DNA of 64,000 nt from Paraclostridium hominis (GTDB lineage Bacteria; Bacillota; Clostridia; Peptostreptococcales; Peptostreptococcaceae): positions 496,001 to 560,000 of the forward strand of contig NZ_JACRWD010000001.1 of NCBI RefSeq assembly GCF_014306135.1, read 5' to 3'. A program made the position numbers and the translations under genes. Shown one piece after another: positions 52,898 through 62,911 of this stretch. A model generated the notes under the pieces. The model searched no databases, was not told the origin of the DNA, and was given only the letters and a program-made list of their open reading frames with translations. Position 1 is the first letter of the stretch, and every line of letters starts with the position of its first letter.

Positions 52898-54670
52898 TTG
52901 GAATATATTTTAAATAAAAGACAAGCTAAAATAATTGATATACTAAAAAATAGTACACAACCTATAAGTAGTAAAGCACTAGCTAAAGAAATAGGTTGTT
53001 CTACAAAAACGATACAAGTAGAAGTGAAAAATATAAATTCTACACTTGAAAAAGTAAAAATAGACTCAATAAGAGGTATTGGATATAAATTAGTTGGAGA
53101 TATAAAATCTATAAAAGAAATAAAAGATGAATTAAATAGTGATGTTAATAGAGTAAGTTATATATTAAAGCGTGTATTATTATTATACAAAAATAAAACT
53201 TTAAAAATAGAAAGTCTAGCAAATGAAATGTATGTTAGCTTATCTACTATAAAAAATGATTTAAAAGAAGTTAAATCCATACTTGAAAAATATAATTTAA
53301 AAATAGTATCAAAGCATAAACTTGGTATAGGTATTGATGGTGATATAAATAATTTTAAAAAATGTATTTTAGAAGTTAGTTTAAATTATAATGATATAAA
53401 ACTTGAAGACTTTTTTAGTGATTATATAAAGGAGAGCATACCTTTAATAAGATCAGAAATATTATATAACTTAGAAAAAGAGAACATTATATTTACAGAT
53501 TATGAATTTAATAATATTTTTAACTACATATTAATATCCTTATCCTTAGAAGATAATATAAATTATAAAGAGTACATAAAAAATTATATAAAATATTATA
53601 AAGATAAATTTAGTAAAGAAGAAAATAAGGATTATAAAAATAAAATATTAAATTCTATAGATAAATTTACTAAAAATTTAAAATTAGCTACATCTATAGA
53701 TTTAAGTAATGATGATATATTTAAAGAATTTTTATATAAGCATATAAGTAATTTTTGTATAAAAAAAGAACTTAATATAAATAATAAAAGTATTATAGCA
53801 AATGATATAAAAATGAAGTATCCACTAGCATTTGATTTAGCAAATATAGCTAAAAACACTTTAGAAAAAGAATTAAATTTAGAAATAGATGAAAATGAAA
53901 CTGCAAATATAGCAATACATATAGGTGGAGCACTACAAAGAACAAATTATAAAGAAAATAAAAAAATATCAAAAGCTATAATAGTATGTGCATCAGGTGT
54001 TGGAACTTCTATGCTTATAAAAGCAAAACTTGAAGCAAAATTTGATAAAAGATTAGAAATACTAAAAGTTATACCATCATATTTGATAGATTATGTTGGA
54101 TTATTAGACGTAGATTTTATAATAGCTACTGTACCTATAAAAGTTGATAATGTTCCTGTAATAAATGTATCACCATTTTTAGATGATAAAGAAATAAAGA
54201 TAATAGAAAAGTTTTTAGATACAGGAAACATATATTACAACATAAATTTATCTGAAATATTTGATAGAGATTTATTTTTTACTGACCTAGATTTTGATAA
54301 TAAATACGATGTAATAGAATATATGTCAGAAAAGTTAATTGAAAAAAAGTATATAGATAAAGAAATGAAAAAATCTTATATAGAAAGAGAAAATATAGCT
54401 ACAACAGAAATCGGAAATATGGTAGCAATTCCTCATGGAGCAACTGGACAAGTTTATAAAAATGCTATAGCAATAGGTATACTTAAAAAAAGCATACCAT
54501 GGGAAATTGGAGATGTAAGATTAGTTATAATGCTTTGTCTTCAAAAGGAAAGCATTATAAATTATGAAGATTTATTTTCAAATATATATAAAAGAATAGA
54601 CTCAATAGCAAAAGTAATAAGCATATGTGAATCTAAAAAATATGATAAGTTTATAGCTATGTTTAAATAA
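52898..54670 (+). CDS. PTS-controlled transcriptional activator (BglG/ManR type)
   Basis: A 590-residue regulator. Two helix-turn-helix segments occur near the N-terminus (about residues 5-60 and 75-130). A PRD region follows (about 185-355, ending ENETANIAIHIGGALQ), then an EIIB-like domain with cysteine at about 364 (VCASGVGTS) and an EIIA-like domain with histidine at about 513 (AIPHGAT). PTS phosphorylation of these sites sets its activity. The TTG at 52898 is chosen because AAGGG lies 10 bases upstream and a TTG at 52889 would touch it. The fruK-fruA operon starts 115 bases downstream, so it most likely activates fructose uptake. Confidence 0.85.
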   Translation: MEYILNKRQAKIIDILKNSTQPISSKALAKEIGCSTKTIQVEVKNINSTLEKVKIDSIRGIGYKLVGDIKSIKEIKDELNSDVNRVSYILKRVLLLYKNKTLKIESLANEMYVSLSTIKNDLKEVKSILEKYNLKIVSKHKLGIGIDGDINNFKKCILEVSLNYNDIKLEDFFSDYIKESIPLIRSEILYNLEKENIIFTDYEFNNIFNYILISLSLEDNINYKEYIKNYIKYYKDKFSKEENKDYKNKILNSIDKFTKNLKLATSIDLSNDDIFKEFLYKHISNFCIKKELNINNKSIIANDIKMKYPLAFDLANIAKNTLEKELNLEIDENETANIAIHIGGALQRTNYKENKKISKAIIVCASGVGTSMLIKAKLEAKFDKRLEILKVIPSYLIDYVGLLDVDFIIATVPIKVDNVPVINVSPFLDDKEIKIIEKFLDTGNIYYNINLSEIFDRDLFFTDLDFDNKYDVIEYMSEKLIEKKYIDKEMKKSYIERENIATTEIGNMVAIPHGATGQVYKNAIAIGILKKSIPWEIGDVRLVIMLCLQKESIINYEDLFSNIYKRIDSIAKVISICESKKYDKFIAMFK

Positions 54671-54689
54671 CTAAATAAATATAATCGAT

Positions 54690-54721
54690 AAATTTCTCTT
54701 TTAACTAAGAGAAATTTTTTG
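54690..54721 (+). terminator. Terminator of the PTS regulator gene
   Basis: AAATTTCTCTT pairs with AAGAGAAATTT around a 6-base loop, followed by T residues. It separates the regulator from fruK. Confidence 0.85.
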
Positions 54722-54785
54722 ACTTTTAGGAAAATGTATTCAAAGGTATTATAAGAATATAAGATAACACTAACGAGGTGATAAC

Positions 54786-55703
54786 ATGATTTACACAGTA
54801 ACACTTAACCCGTCTATAGATTATGTAATAAAATTAAATAACTTAAAAAACGGTGAAGTTAATAGAACAAATGAAGAATACGTATATCCAGGAGGCAAAG
54901 GAATAAACGTATCATTAATATTAAAAGAATTAGGATATAAAAGTAGAGCACTAGGTTTTGTAAGTGGATTTACTGGAGCATATATAAAAGATACTTTAAT
55001 AAATAAAGGATTAGAAGAAGATTTTATAAATCTAGAAAATGGATTTACTAGAATAAACGTTAAAGTTAAAAGTAATGAAGAAACAGAAATAAACGGTCAA
55101 GGACCAAATATAGATGACAAATCTTTAAATAAATTATATGAAAAACTTGATAGTCTAAAAGAAAACGATATATTAGTTTTAGCAGGAAGTATACCTAAAA
55201 CACTAGACTCTAGTCTTTATGAAAATATAATGAAAAGGTTAGAAAATAAAAATGTAAAAATAGTAGTAGATGCTACTAAAGATTTATTAATGAATGTGTT
55301 AAAGCATAAGCCATTTTTAATAAAGCCTAATAATCATGAATTAGAAGAATTATTTAATGTTAAGCTTAAAAATATTGATGACATAATAACTTATGCTAAA
55401 AAGCTAAAAGAAATGGGTGCTAAAAATGTATTAGTATCTATGGGAAAAGATGGGGCATTACTAATAAATGAAGATGGAGAAGTTTTTACAAGTAATGTAG
55501 CAAAAGGAGAAGTTAAAAACTCAGTAGGAGCAGGAGATTCTATGGTAGCAGGGTTTATAGCTGGATACTTAAATTCAAATAATTATGAAAAAGCTTTAAA
55601 ATTAGGAGCAGCTAGTGGAGGAGCAACAGCATTTTCAAATGATTTAGCAACAAAAGAAGATATATATAAGTTAATAGATGAAATAAAAATAGAAAGGAGA
55701 TAA
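54786..55703 (+). CDS. fruK: 1-Phosphofructokinase
   Basis: A 305-residue PfkB-family kinase that phosphorylates fructose 1-phosphate to fructose 1,6-bisphosphate. Seen are LNPSIDY at the N-terminus, PGGKGINVS, the sugar-binding region, and the ATP/catalytic motif VKNSVGAGDSMVAGF with the catalytic aspartate near residue 250. CGAGGTGATAAC precedes the ATG. fruA starts 3 bases after the stop, so the two are co-transcribed and probably coupled. Confidence 0.95.
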   Translation: MIYTVTLNPSIDYVIKLNNLKNGEVNRTNEEYVYPGGKGINVSLILKELGYKSRALGFVSGFTGAYIKDTLINKGLEEDFINLENGFTRINVKVKSNEETEINGQGPNIDDKSLNKLYEKLDSLKENDILVLAGSIPKTLDSSLYENIMKRLENKNVKIVVDATKDLLMNVLKHKPFLIKPNNHELEELFNVKLKNIDDIITYAKKLKEMGAKNVLVSMGKDGALLINEDGEVFTSNVAKGEVKNSVGAGDSMVAGFIAGYLNSNNYEKALKLGAASGGATAFSNDLATKEDIYKLIDEIKIERR

Positions 55704-55706
55704 ATT

Positions 55707-57602
55707 ATGAGAATAGTTGATTTAATAGATAAAAGATCTATAAGTCTTGACTTAAAAGCAAAAGATAAAATGGATGCTATAGATAAATTAGTAGATTTAG
55801 TAAATAATAGTGGAAATTTAAATGATAGATTAGAATACAAAGAAGCTATAATAGCTCGTGAAAATCAAAGTACAACAGGTATAGGTGAAGGAATAGCTAT
55901 ACCTCATGCTAAAACTAAAGCAGTTAAAAATGCTTGTTTAGGTGCAGCAGTTTCAAAAAAAGGTGTAGATTATGAATCTTTTGATGGAAGTCTATCACAT
56001 TTATTCTTTATGATAGCAGCACCAGAAGGAGCTAACAATACTCATCTTGAAGTATTATCAAGATTATCTACAATACTTATGGACGAAAAGTTTAGAGAAA
56101 AATTAATGAATGCTCAAAATGTAGATGAGTTTTTAAACCTAATAGATTACAAAGAAAAGGAAAAGTTTCCAGAAGAAGAAAAAGAAGAAGTTGTAGAAGT
56201 TAAAGAAAGTAGTTCTTCAAAATATCCAACAGTACTAGCTGTTACAGCTTGTCCAACAGGAATAGCACATACTTTTATGGCAGCAGAAAGTTTAAATAAA
56301 CAAGCTGAAAAAATGGGAGTTAGCATAAAGGTAGAAACTAATGGTTCATCTGGTGCTAAAAATGTTTTAACTAAAGAAGAAATAGAAAATGCAACATGTA
56401 TAATAGTAGCAGCTGATAAAAAAGTTGATATGGCTAGATTTAACGGAAAAAAAGTTATAATAACTAAAGTTGCTAACGGAATACACAAAGCAGAAGAGTT
56501 GATAACTAAAGCACAAAATGGAGATGCACCAATATACAATCATAGTGGAAACACAGAATCAAGTGAAGAATCAAATGATGAAACAGCACTTAGAAAAGTA
56601 TACAAACACTTAATGAACGGTGTATCAAATATGCTACCATTCGTTGTAAGTGGAGGGATATTAATAGCACTAGCATTTTTACTAGATAATTACTCTATAA
56701 ACCCAGCAAACTTTGGTTCAAATACACCAATAGCTGCATTCTTTAAATCTATAGGGGACGTTGCTTTTGGATTTATGTTACCAGTACTTGCAGGATACAT
56801 TGCATATAGTATAGCTGATAGACCAGCTTTAGTAGTAGGTTTTGTAGGTGGTGCTATGGCAAATGCAAGTGGTTCAGGATTTTTAGGAGCATTACTTGCA
56901 GGTTTCTTAGCAGGATATTTAGTAGTTGGACTTAAAAAAGTATTTAGTGTATTACCAGCATCACTAGATGGTATAAAACCAGTTTTATTATATCCTTTAT
57001 TTGGTACACTTTTAATAGGTATTATAATGAATTTTGTGGTAATACCTCCAGTAGCAGCAATAAACTTAGGTATAACTAGTTTCTTAAATGGACTTGGAAC
57101 AAGTTCTAAATTAATACTTGGGTTAATATTAGGTGGTATGATGGCAATAGACATGGGTGGACCAATAAATAAGGCAGCTTATGTATTTGGTGTTGCATCA
57201 CTTCAGTCAGGACAATATGAAATAATGGCAGCAGTTATGGCAGGTGGTATGGTACCTCCTTTAGCTATAGCACTTGCTACAACTTTCTTTAAAAATAGAT
57301 TTACTAAAGAAGAACAAGAATCAGGTAAAGTTAACTATGTAATGGGATTATCATTTATTACAGAAGGGGCTATACCATTTGCAGCAGCAGACCCTATAAA
57401 AGTTATACCAGCTTGTGTTGTAGGTTCAGCAGTAGCAGGAGCACTAAGTATGATGTTTAATGTAACTTTAAGAGCACCACACGGAGGAATATTTGTTGTT
57501 CCAGTTGTTGGTCATCCTCTAGCATACTTAGGAGCAATATTAGTAGGTTCTGTAATTGGAATGATACTTTTAGCAGTACTTAAAAAACCAATAAATGAAT
57601 AA
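55707..57602 (+). CDS. fruA: Fructose PTS transporter, EIIABC
   Basis: A 631-residue fused phosphotransferase protein in A-B-C order. EIIA (1-150) has the phosphohistidine in IPHAKTKAV. EIIB (about 170-270) has the phosphocysteine in VTACPTGIAHTFMAAE. EIIC (about 295-630) has about nine membrane segments. It imports fructose as fructose 1-phosphate, the FruK substrate. AAAGGAGAT precedes the ATG inside the end of fruK. Confidence 0.95.
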   Translation: MRIVDLIDKRSISLDLKAKDKMDAIDKLVDLVNNSGNLNDRLEYKEAIIARENQSTTGIGEGIAIPHAKTKAVKNACLGAAVSKKGVDYESFDGSLSHLFFMIAAPEGANNTHLEVLSRLSTILMDEKFREKLMNAQNVDEFLNLIDYKEKEKFPEEEKEEVVEVKESSSSKYPTVLAVTACPTGIAHTFMAAESLNKQAEKMGVSIKVETNGSSGAKNVLTKEEIENATCIIVAADKKVDMARFNGKKVIITKVANGIHKAEELITKAQNGDAPIYNHSGNTESSEESNDETALRKVYKHLMNGVSNMLPFVVSGGILIALAFLLDNYSINPANFGSNTPIAAFFKSIGDVAFGFMLPVLAGYIAYSIADRPALVVGFVGGAMANASGSGFLGALLAGFLAGYLVVGLKKVFSVLPASLDGIKPVLLYPLFGTLLIGIIMNFVVIPPVAAINLGITSFLNGLGTSSKLILGLILGGMMAIDMGGPINKAAYVFGVASLQSGQYEIMAAVMAGGMVPPLAIALATTFFKNRFTKEEQESGKVNYVMGLSFITEGAIPFAAADPIKVIPACVVGSAVAGALSMMFNVTLRAPHGGIFVVPVVGHPLAYLGAILVGSVIGMILLAVLKKPINE

Positions 57603-57611
57603 TCATATATT

Positions 57612-57654
57612 AAAAAAGAATGCCTTCACTAAGCTTACGTAGGCATTCTTTTTT
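57612..57654. terminator. Terminator of the fructose operon
   Basis: AAAAAAGAATGCCT pairs with AGGCATTCTTTTTT around a loop that contains a small TAAGCTTA palindrome. It lies between convergent genes and can serve both. Confidence 0.9.
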
Positions 57655-57671
57655 CTTTTTTACGGTGAGTT

Positions 57672-58250
57672 TTATAGTCTTTTTATATTTTTATTATATT
57701 TTCTAAAATAATAAATCATCATAAGTAAAACACTAGCTAAAGCATAAAGCATATCTTGCATAGTATCTTTAAGTCCACCAGATTGAGTTCCCATTTTAAA
57801 GAATACATCAAGTAAGTATTCAGCTATTTCACAAACTCCTGAAACTCCCATTGCAAAGAAAAATATAACAGTAAAAAACAACAATTTGTCAACTATATTT
57901 CTTGGCATTGCAACCATTATAACTTTAAATATATTCCAACATATTTTAACAGTTATAAAACCAGATAAAAAGTGAAGGCAACTATCATAAGGTTTAAAAA
58001 AATCATACATTCTATAGCAAGAGCCTATTAAAAAAGATGCAACAATAAATAAATTACCAAATATATATAAAGGCTTATCTATAACTAAAAAGTTTTTAAA
58101 GTATAATTTACTTAAAATAAAAGCTATAACTAAGCTAATAAAGCTTATAAAAGCTTTACCTTTTTCACCTGTAAATAAAAAATAAATTATAGAAGCTATA
58201 TATGTAATATAAAGTAACCACTTAAATATATTAACTTTTTTATTATCCAT
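57672..58250 (-). CDS. DUF2238-like membrane protein
   Basis: A 192-residue protein with about six hydrophobic segments. DSCLHFLSGF, CEIAEYLLDVFF and GGLKDTMQDML match the pattern of the DUF2238/YjdF membrane family. There, acidic residues and a histidine sit at helix ends. The ATG follows an AAAAGGTAGGT stretch. Function unknown, monocistronic. Confidence 0.7.
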   Translation of the reverse strand: MDNKKVNIFKWLLYITYIASIIYFLFTGEKGKAFISFISLVIAFILSKLYFKNFLVIDKPLYIFGNLFIVASFLIGSCYRMYDFFKPYDSCLHFLSGFITVKICWNIFKVIMVAMPRNIVDKLLFFTVIFFFAMGVSGVCEIAEYLLDVFFKMGTQSGGLKDTMQDMLYALASVLLMMIYYFRKYNKNIKRL

Positions 58251-58410
58251 AAAAAATACCTACCTTTTAAGATTTATTAAGTATTATGTGTAAATTATGA
58301 AAATATATTCCAATTTAGAAATTAGTTAGAAATGTTAAATATAAGTTAAATGAATTAAAAAAGTGTTGCAAAAATCAATTAAAAGTATATAATAATTGTA
58401 TAAATAAATA

Positions 58411-58565
58411 AGTGCTCCTTGAAGGGGAGTAGCTTTCGCTTTTAAGCGATAATCAATCGTCAATTTCGGATATTAAATCCCGGTTGATTAGCGAGATAAA
58501 ACCTTGTTAGCAAGACCTTCAAGCAAATTTTACTTATAATAAAGTTTGCTTGGAGGTCTATTTTA
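58411..58565 (+). promoter_or_regulatory. yybP-ykoY manganese riboswitch with terminator
   Basis: The leader has the yybP-ykoY signature: GGGGAGTAGC just after the 5' P1 strand CTTGAAGG (58418-58425), and ACCTTGTTAGCAAGACC leading into the 3' P1 strand CCTTCAAG (58516-58523). The same 3' strand is part of the left arm (58513-58527) of a 15-base-pair terminator, whose right arm is 58545-58559, followed by ATTTTATTT. P1 and the terminator therefore exclude each other. Manganese binding should favour P1 and switch the downstream ATPase gene on. Confidence 0.92.
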
Positions 58566-58594
58566 TTTAAATAAAATTTTATCGGAGGTTAAGT

Positions 58595-61213
58595 ATGTTT
58601 TATAAAAAAAGTATCGATGAAACGCTAAATCAATTAAAGACTAGTTTAGATGGTTTAAGCTCAGACACAGCAAAAGACTTACTAACAAAACATGGATACA
58701 ATGAACTAAAAGAAAAGGATAAAACTCCAACTTGGAAATTATTTTTAGAAACTTTTAAAGATCCATTAGTAATTATTTTATTAATAGCAGCGTTAGTTCA
58801 AGCATTTTTAGGAGAAGGTACAGAAAGTTTAATAATATTTGCAGTTATAACACTAAATTCTGTATTATCAGTAGTTCAAACTAAAAAAGCAGAAGGATCA
58901 CTTGAAAGTCTTAAAAAATTATCAGTTCCAAATGCAAAAATTATAAGAGATGGCATAAAGGTTACAATCCCTTCAAGAGATATAGTTCCTGGTGATATAG
59001 TAATATTAGAAGCAGGAGATTATGTACCGGCAGATGGTAGAGTAATAGAATCGCAAAATCTTAAAGTAGTAGAAGGTATGCTTACTGGAGAAGCAGAACC
59101 AGTATTAAAACATGAAGATGTAATAAATGAAGAAGTAGCACTTGGAGATCAAAAGAACTTAGTATTTAGTGGTTCAATGGTAGTTTACGGAAGAGCTGTA
59201 TATGTAGTAACAAAAACTGCTATGGATACAGAGATGGGTAAAATAGCAAATTTACTAGAAAATGCAGAAAGTAAACAAACACCACTTCAAGTTAAATTAG
59301 ACGAATTTAGTAAAAAGCTAGGTATATGGATAGTAATATTAGCGGCATTAATATTTGGTGTAGAAGTTATTAGAGGTGGAGATTTAGTAAATTCATTTAT
59401 GTTTGCAATAGCAATAGCAGTTGCAGCAATACCAGAAGCTCTATCTTCAATAGTTACAATAGTTTTAGCAGTTGGAACAAACTCTATGGCTAAAAAACAA
59501 GCTATAATAAGAAAGTTACCAGCAGTTGAAACACTAGGTTCTACAAGTGTTATATGTACAGACAAAACTGGAACATTAACTCAAAATAAAATGACTGTTG
59601 TAGATACTTATATATACAACCCAAAAACAGCTTTAGCAAATAATGAATATGAAGAAGTTGCAGCAGCAAAAGCAATATCACTTCAAGAAAGTTATTTAAT
59701 ATTAGGTTGTTCACTTTGTAATGACTCAGATTTGACAAATGAAGGTATTGAAATAGGAGATCCTACAGAAGTAGCACTTATGCACTACGCTAACAAAAAA
59801 GGATTTGATTACAAAGAAATAAGAGAAATAAATCCTAGATTAAATGAATTACCATTTGATAGTGATAGAAAATTAATGTCAACTATTAACAAAGTAGAAG
59901 ATGAAGTAGTAATGTTTACTAAAGGAGCACCAGATGTAATATTTAGTAGATGTAAATATGCATTAGTTGGTGATGAAGTAGTTAAAGTAAATGATGAAAT
60001 AATAAATGAATACAAGAAAATGAACGAAGATTTTTCAAATAAAGCTTTAAGGGTTTTAGCATTTGCAACTAAAAAAGTTAAGGATGAAAGCTTTGTACCT
60101 TCAATTGAAGATGAAGATAATTTAACGTTAATCGGACTTACTGCAATGATAGACCCACCAAGAGAAGAGGTTTATGAAGCAGTTGAAAATGCAAAAAAAT
60201 CTGGTATTAAAACTGTTATGATAACAGGAGATCATAAAACAACAGCAAAAGCAATAGCAACAGACATAGGTATATTTGAAGAAGGCGATATGGCACTTAC
60301 GGGCAGCGAATTAGATGCTTTAAGTGAAGAAGAACTAGATAAAAATCTAGAACACATATCAGTATATGCAAGAGTTTCACCAGAAAACAAAATAAGAATA
60401 GTAAAAGCTTGGCAAAATAAAGGTAAAGTTTGTGCAATGACAGGTGATGGAGTTAATGATGCACCAGCACTAAAACAAGCAGATATCGGTATAGGTATGG
60501 GAAGTGGAACAGAAGTTGCAAAAGATGCATCAGATATGGTATTAGTAGATGATAACTTTGCAACAATAGTTAAAGCAGTAGAAGTAGGTAGAACAGTTTA
60601 TACAAACATTAAAAAATCAATAATGTATTTATTCTCAGGAAACTTAGGAGGAATAATAGCTATATTATTTGCAGTATTTGCAGGACTCCCCAATCCATTT
60701 ACAACAATACAATTATTATTTATAAACTTAGTAACAGACTCACTACCAGCAATAGCACTTGGCCTTGAAAAACCTGAAAAAGGTGTTATGAAAAATCCTC
60801 CAAGAGATAAAGATGAAAATATATTCTCAAAAGATGCTATAAGATTTGTTACAACTAGAGGATTTATAATAGGTTTAGTTACAATAGCAGCTCAACTAAT
60901 CGGTATGAAACATTCAGCAGAACTTGGTGTATCAATGGCATTTGCTACACTTACATTATCTAGAATACTTCAAACATTTGCAGCAAGATCAAATTCAGAA
61001 ACAGTGTTTGAATTAGGATTTAAGAGCAACAAGTATGTATTAGGTGCAGTAATAGTATGTTTAGGAATGTTTTCATTAACATTGCTACCATTTATGAGAG
61101 AAGTATTTACAATGCCAGATAGCTTTAACTTTACAAATTTAATGATATCACTTGGTTTAGCAGTAACTTCTACTTTATTAATGGAAGCTAGCAAACTTAT
61201 AAAAAGAAACTAA
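58595..61213 (+). CDS. P-type cation ATPase, calcium-type, probable manganese exporter
   Basis: An 872-residue P-type ATPase of the calcium-pump (PMCA/SERCA-like) group: actuator motif LTGEAEP (TGE), AAIPEALSSIV in membrane segment 4, phosphorylated aspartate D323 in CTDKTGTLTQNK, TGDGVNDAPAL in the hinge, and about ten membrane segments. GGAGG precedes the ATG. By protein family alone it would be a calcium pump. The yybP-ykoY riboswitch directly upstream instead points to manganese export, as known for similar riboswitch-controlled ATPases such as Lactococcus YoaB. It may handle both ions. Confidence 0.9.
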   Translation: MFYKKSIDETLNQLKTSLDGLSSDTAKDLLTKHGYNELKEKDKTPTWKLFLETFKDPLVIILLIAALVQAFLGEGTESLIIFAVITLNSVLSVVQTKKAEGSLESLKKLSVPNAKIIRDGIKVTIPSRDIVPGDIVILEAGDYVPADGRVIESQNLKVVEGMLTGEAEPVLKHEDVINEEVALGDQKNLVFSGSMVVYGRAVYVVTKTAMDTEMGKIANLLENAESKQTPLQVKLDEFSKKLGIWIVILAALIFGVEVIRGGDLVNSFMFAIAIAVAAIPEALSSIVTIVLAVGTNSMAKKQAIIRKLPAVETLGSTSVICTDKTGTLTQNKMTVVDTYIYNPKTALANNEYEEVAAAKAISLQESYLILGCSLCNDSDLTNEGIEIGDPTEVALMHYANKKGFDYKEIREINPRLNELPFDSDRKLMSTINKVEDEVVMFTKGAPDVIFSRCKYALVGDEVVKVNDEIINEYKKMNEDFSNKALRVLAFATKKVKDESFVPSIEDEDNLTLIGLTAMIDPPREEVYEAVENAKKSGIKTVMITGDHKTTAKAIATDIGIFEEGDMALTGSELDALSEEELDKNLEHISVYARVSPENKIRIVKAWQNKGKVCAMTGDGVNDAPALKQADIGIGMGSGTEVAKDASDMVLVDDNFATIVKAVEVGRTVYTNIKKSIMYLFSGNLGGIIAILFAVFAGLPNPFTTIQLLFINLVTDSLPAIALGLEKPEKGVMKNPPRDKDENIFSKDAIRFVTTRGFIIGLVTIAAQLIGMKHSAELGVSMAFATLTLSRILQTFAARSNSETVFELGFKSNKYVLGAVIVCLGMFSLTLLPFMREVFTMPDSFNFTNLMISLGLAVTSTLLMEASKLIKRN

Positions 61214-61228
61214 TTAAATAAATTTTAA

Positions 61229-61258
61229 TAAGAGTGTAGACATAATCTACACTCTTAA
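61229..61258 (+). terminator. Terminator of the P-type ATPase gene
   Basis: TAAGAGTGTAGA pairs with TCTACACTCTTA around a 5-base loop. The T tract is weak. Confidence 0.75.
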
Positions 61259-61298
61259 AATATATATAATATAAAGAAAAAAATTTAAGGAGGAAAAT

Positions 61299-62621
61299 AT
61301 GGATAATTTAGATTCAGACCCCGGGGGTATACTCTCGAAATTAATTCTAATAGCTATACTAACAGCTATAAATGCTTTTTTTGCATCTGCAGAAATGGCA
61401 ATAGTATCAGTTAATAAGTCAAAGGTAAAGGCTTTAAGTGAGGAAGGTAATAAAAATGCAAAATTATTATATAAGCTTATTAAAGAGCCAAGTAATTTCT
61501 TATCAACTATACAAATAGGTATAACACTAGCTGGATTTTTCTCAAGTGCATCTGCAGCTACTGGTTTATCAACTTATATAGCAAATATTTTAAGGCCACT
61601 AAATATACCATATACTAATGAAATATCAATGGTAGTTATAACTATAATACTTTCATATTTCACACTAGTATTTGGTGAGTTAGTTCCAAAGCGAATAGCA
61701 CTTAAAAAATCAGAAAGTATAGCACTACATTCTGTAAAACCAATATATTTTATATCTATAATAGCTAAACCATTTATAAAAATACTTTCACTATCAACAG
61801 GACTTGTATTGAAGTTAACTGGAAATAATGATTCTGATATAGAAGATACTGTATCAGAAGAGGAAATAAAAGCATTAATACACAGGTCTACAGAAGATGG
61901 TTTAATAGATGACGATGAAAAAGAAATGTTATGTAAAGTATTTGAATTTAATGATAGACTAGCAAAGGAAATTATGACTTCAAGAAGTGATACTTTCTTA
62001 ATAGATATAGATGATGATTTTAAAGATGTATTAGATAAAATACTAGAATTAAATTATTCAAGAATACCAGTCTATAAAGACGATATAGATAATATTATCG
62101 GTATATTATACGTAAGAGATTTATTAGCAAAAGCTAGAGAAGTAGGCTTTGATAATATAAACATAGAAAGCATACTTCACAAACCATATTTCGTTCCAGA
62201 AACCAAAAGAACTAATGATTTATTTAAGGTTTTAAAAGAAGCTAAAATTCATCTAGCAGTATTATTTGATGAGTATGGCGGATTTTCTGGTATAGTTACT
62301 ATGGAAGATTTAGTAGAAGAAATAATGGGAGACATTGAAGATGAGTATGATATAGATGAAGATATAAGTCAAATAGATGAAGAAAACTATATAGTTAAAG
62401 GTTATTTAAGTGTAAATGACTTTAACGATAGATTTAACATGGATATAGAACCTGGAGATTATGACACATTAAATGGATATTTAATAACAACTTTAGGAAA
62501 GATACCAAATGAAAATGAGGTAGTAATATTAGAAGATGTTAAATTCACAGTAGCCAAAATTGAAAATAGAAGAGTTGAAGAAATTAAAGTAAGCTTATTA
62601 AATTTTAGTGAAAATTTATAA
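61299..62621 (+). CDS. HlyC/CorC (CNNM) family membrane protein
   Basis: A 440-residue protein: a CNNM membrane domain with four hydrophobic segments (about residues 10-190; AEMAIVSVNKSKVKAL and SIQ-like IQIGITLAGFFSSAS), a pair of CBS domains (about 205-330; HLAVLFDEYGGFSGIVTMED), and a C-terminal CorC transporter-associated domain (about 345-430). The family is linked to magnesium and cobalt export. AAGGAGG precedes the ATG. It follows the cation ATPase but after a hairpin, so shared control is uncertain. Confidence 0.88.
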   Translation: MDNLDSDPGGILSKLILIAILTAINAFFASAEMAIVSVNKSKVKALSEEGNKNAKLLYKLIKEPSNFLSTIQIGITLAGFFSSASAATGLSTYIANILRPLNIPYTNEISMVVITIILSYFTLVFGELVPKRIALKKSESIALHSVKPIYFISIIAKPFIKILSLSTGLVLKLTGNNDSDIEDTVSEEEIKALIHRSTEDGLIDDDEKEMLCKVFEFNDRLAKEIMTSRSDTFLIDIDDDFKDVLDKILELNYSRIPVYKDDIDNIIGILYVRDLLAKAREVGFDNINIESILHKPYFVPETKRTNDLFKVLKEAKIHLAVLFDEYGGFSGIVTMEDLVEEIMGDIEDEYDIDEDISQIDEENYIVKGYLSVNDFNDRFNMDIEPGDYDTLNGYLITTLGKIPNENEVVILEDVKFTVAKIENRRVEEIKVSLLNFSENL

Positions 62622-62685
62622 ACAAGTTAAATATTTAGATTAAAGTTTTCATATAATTTATAAACATATAATTTGGAGGCTATAT

Positions 62686-62835
62686 ATGTATGAGGTTATA
62701 GTAAATTCAATATCTACACTTATACTGCTTTCACCACCGATGTTTATAAAGTATTTGATAAACAATATGATAAATATAGTTAAGTACTACATTTGTATGA
62801 CGCATTTAGTCAAACTTCAATTGGATATACAATAA
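62686..62835 (+). CDS. Small membrane peptide, 49 residues
   Basis: An ATG 6 bases after TTGGAGGC begins MYEVIVNSISTLILLSPPMF and runs 49 residues to a stop just before a strong terminator. The ribosome binding site and terminator make it a likely real gene. One hydrophobic segment covers about residues 5-30 and the tail has several basic and hydrophobic residues. No family is recognised. Confidence 0.5.
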   Translation: MYEVIVNSISTLILLSPPMFIKYLINNMINIVKYYICMTHLVKLQLDIQ

Positions 62836-62866
62836 AAGAGTATTGATTAAATCAATACTCTTTTTA
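62834..62866 (+). terminator. Terminator after the small membrane peptide
   Basis: AAAGAGTATTGATT pairs with AATCAATACTCTTT with a very short loop, followed by T residues. Confidence 0.9.
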
Positions 62867-62911
62867 CTTAAATTAATAAAATAGTATTTAAAATAAATAG
62901 GAAGTGATAAA

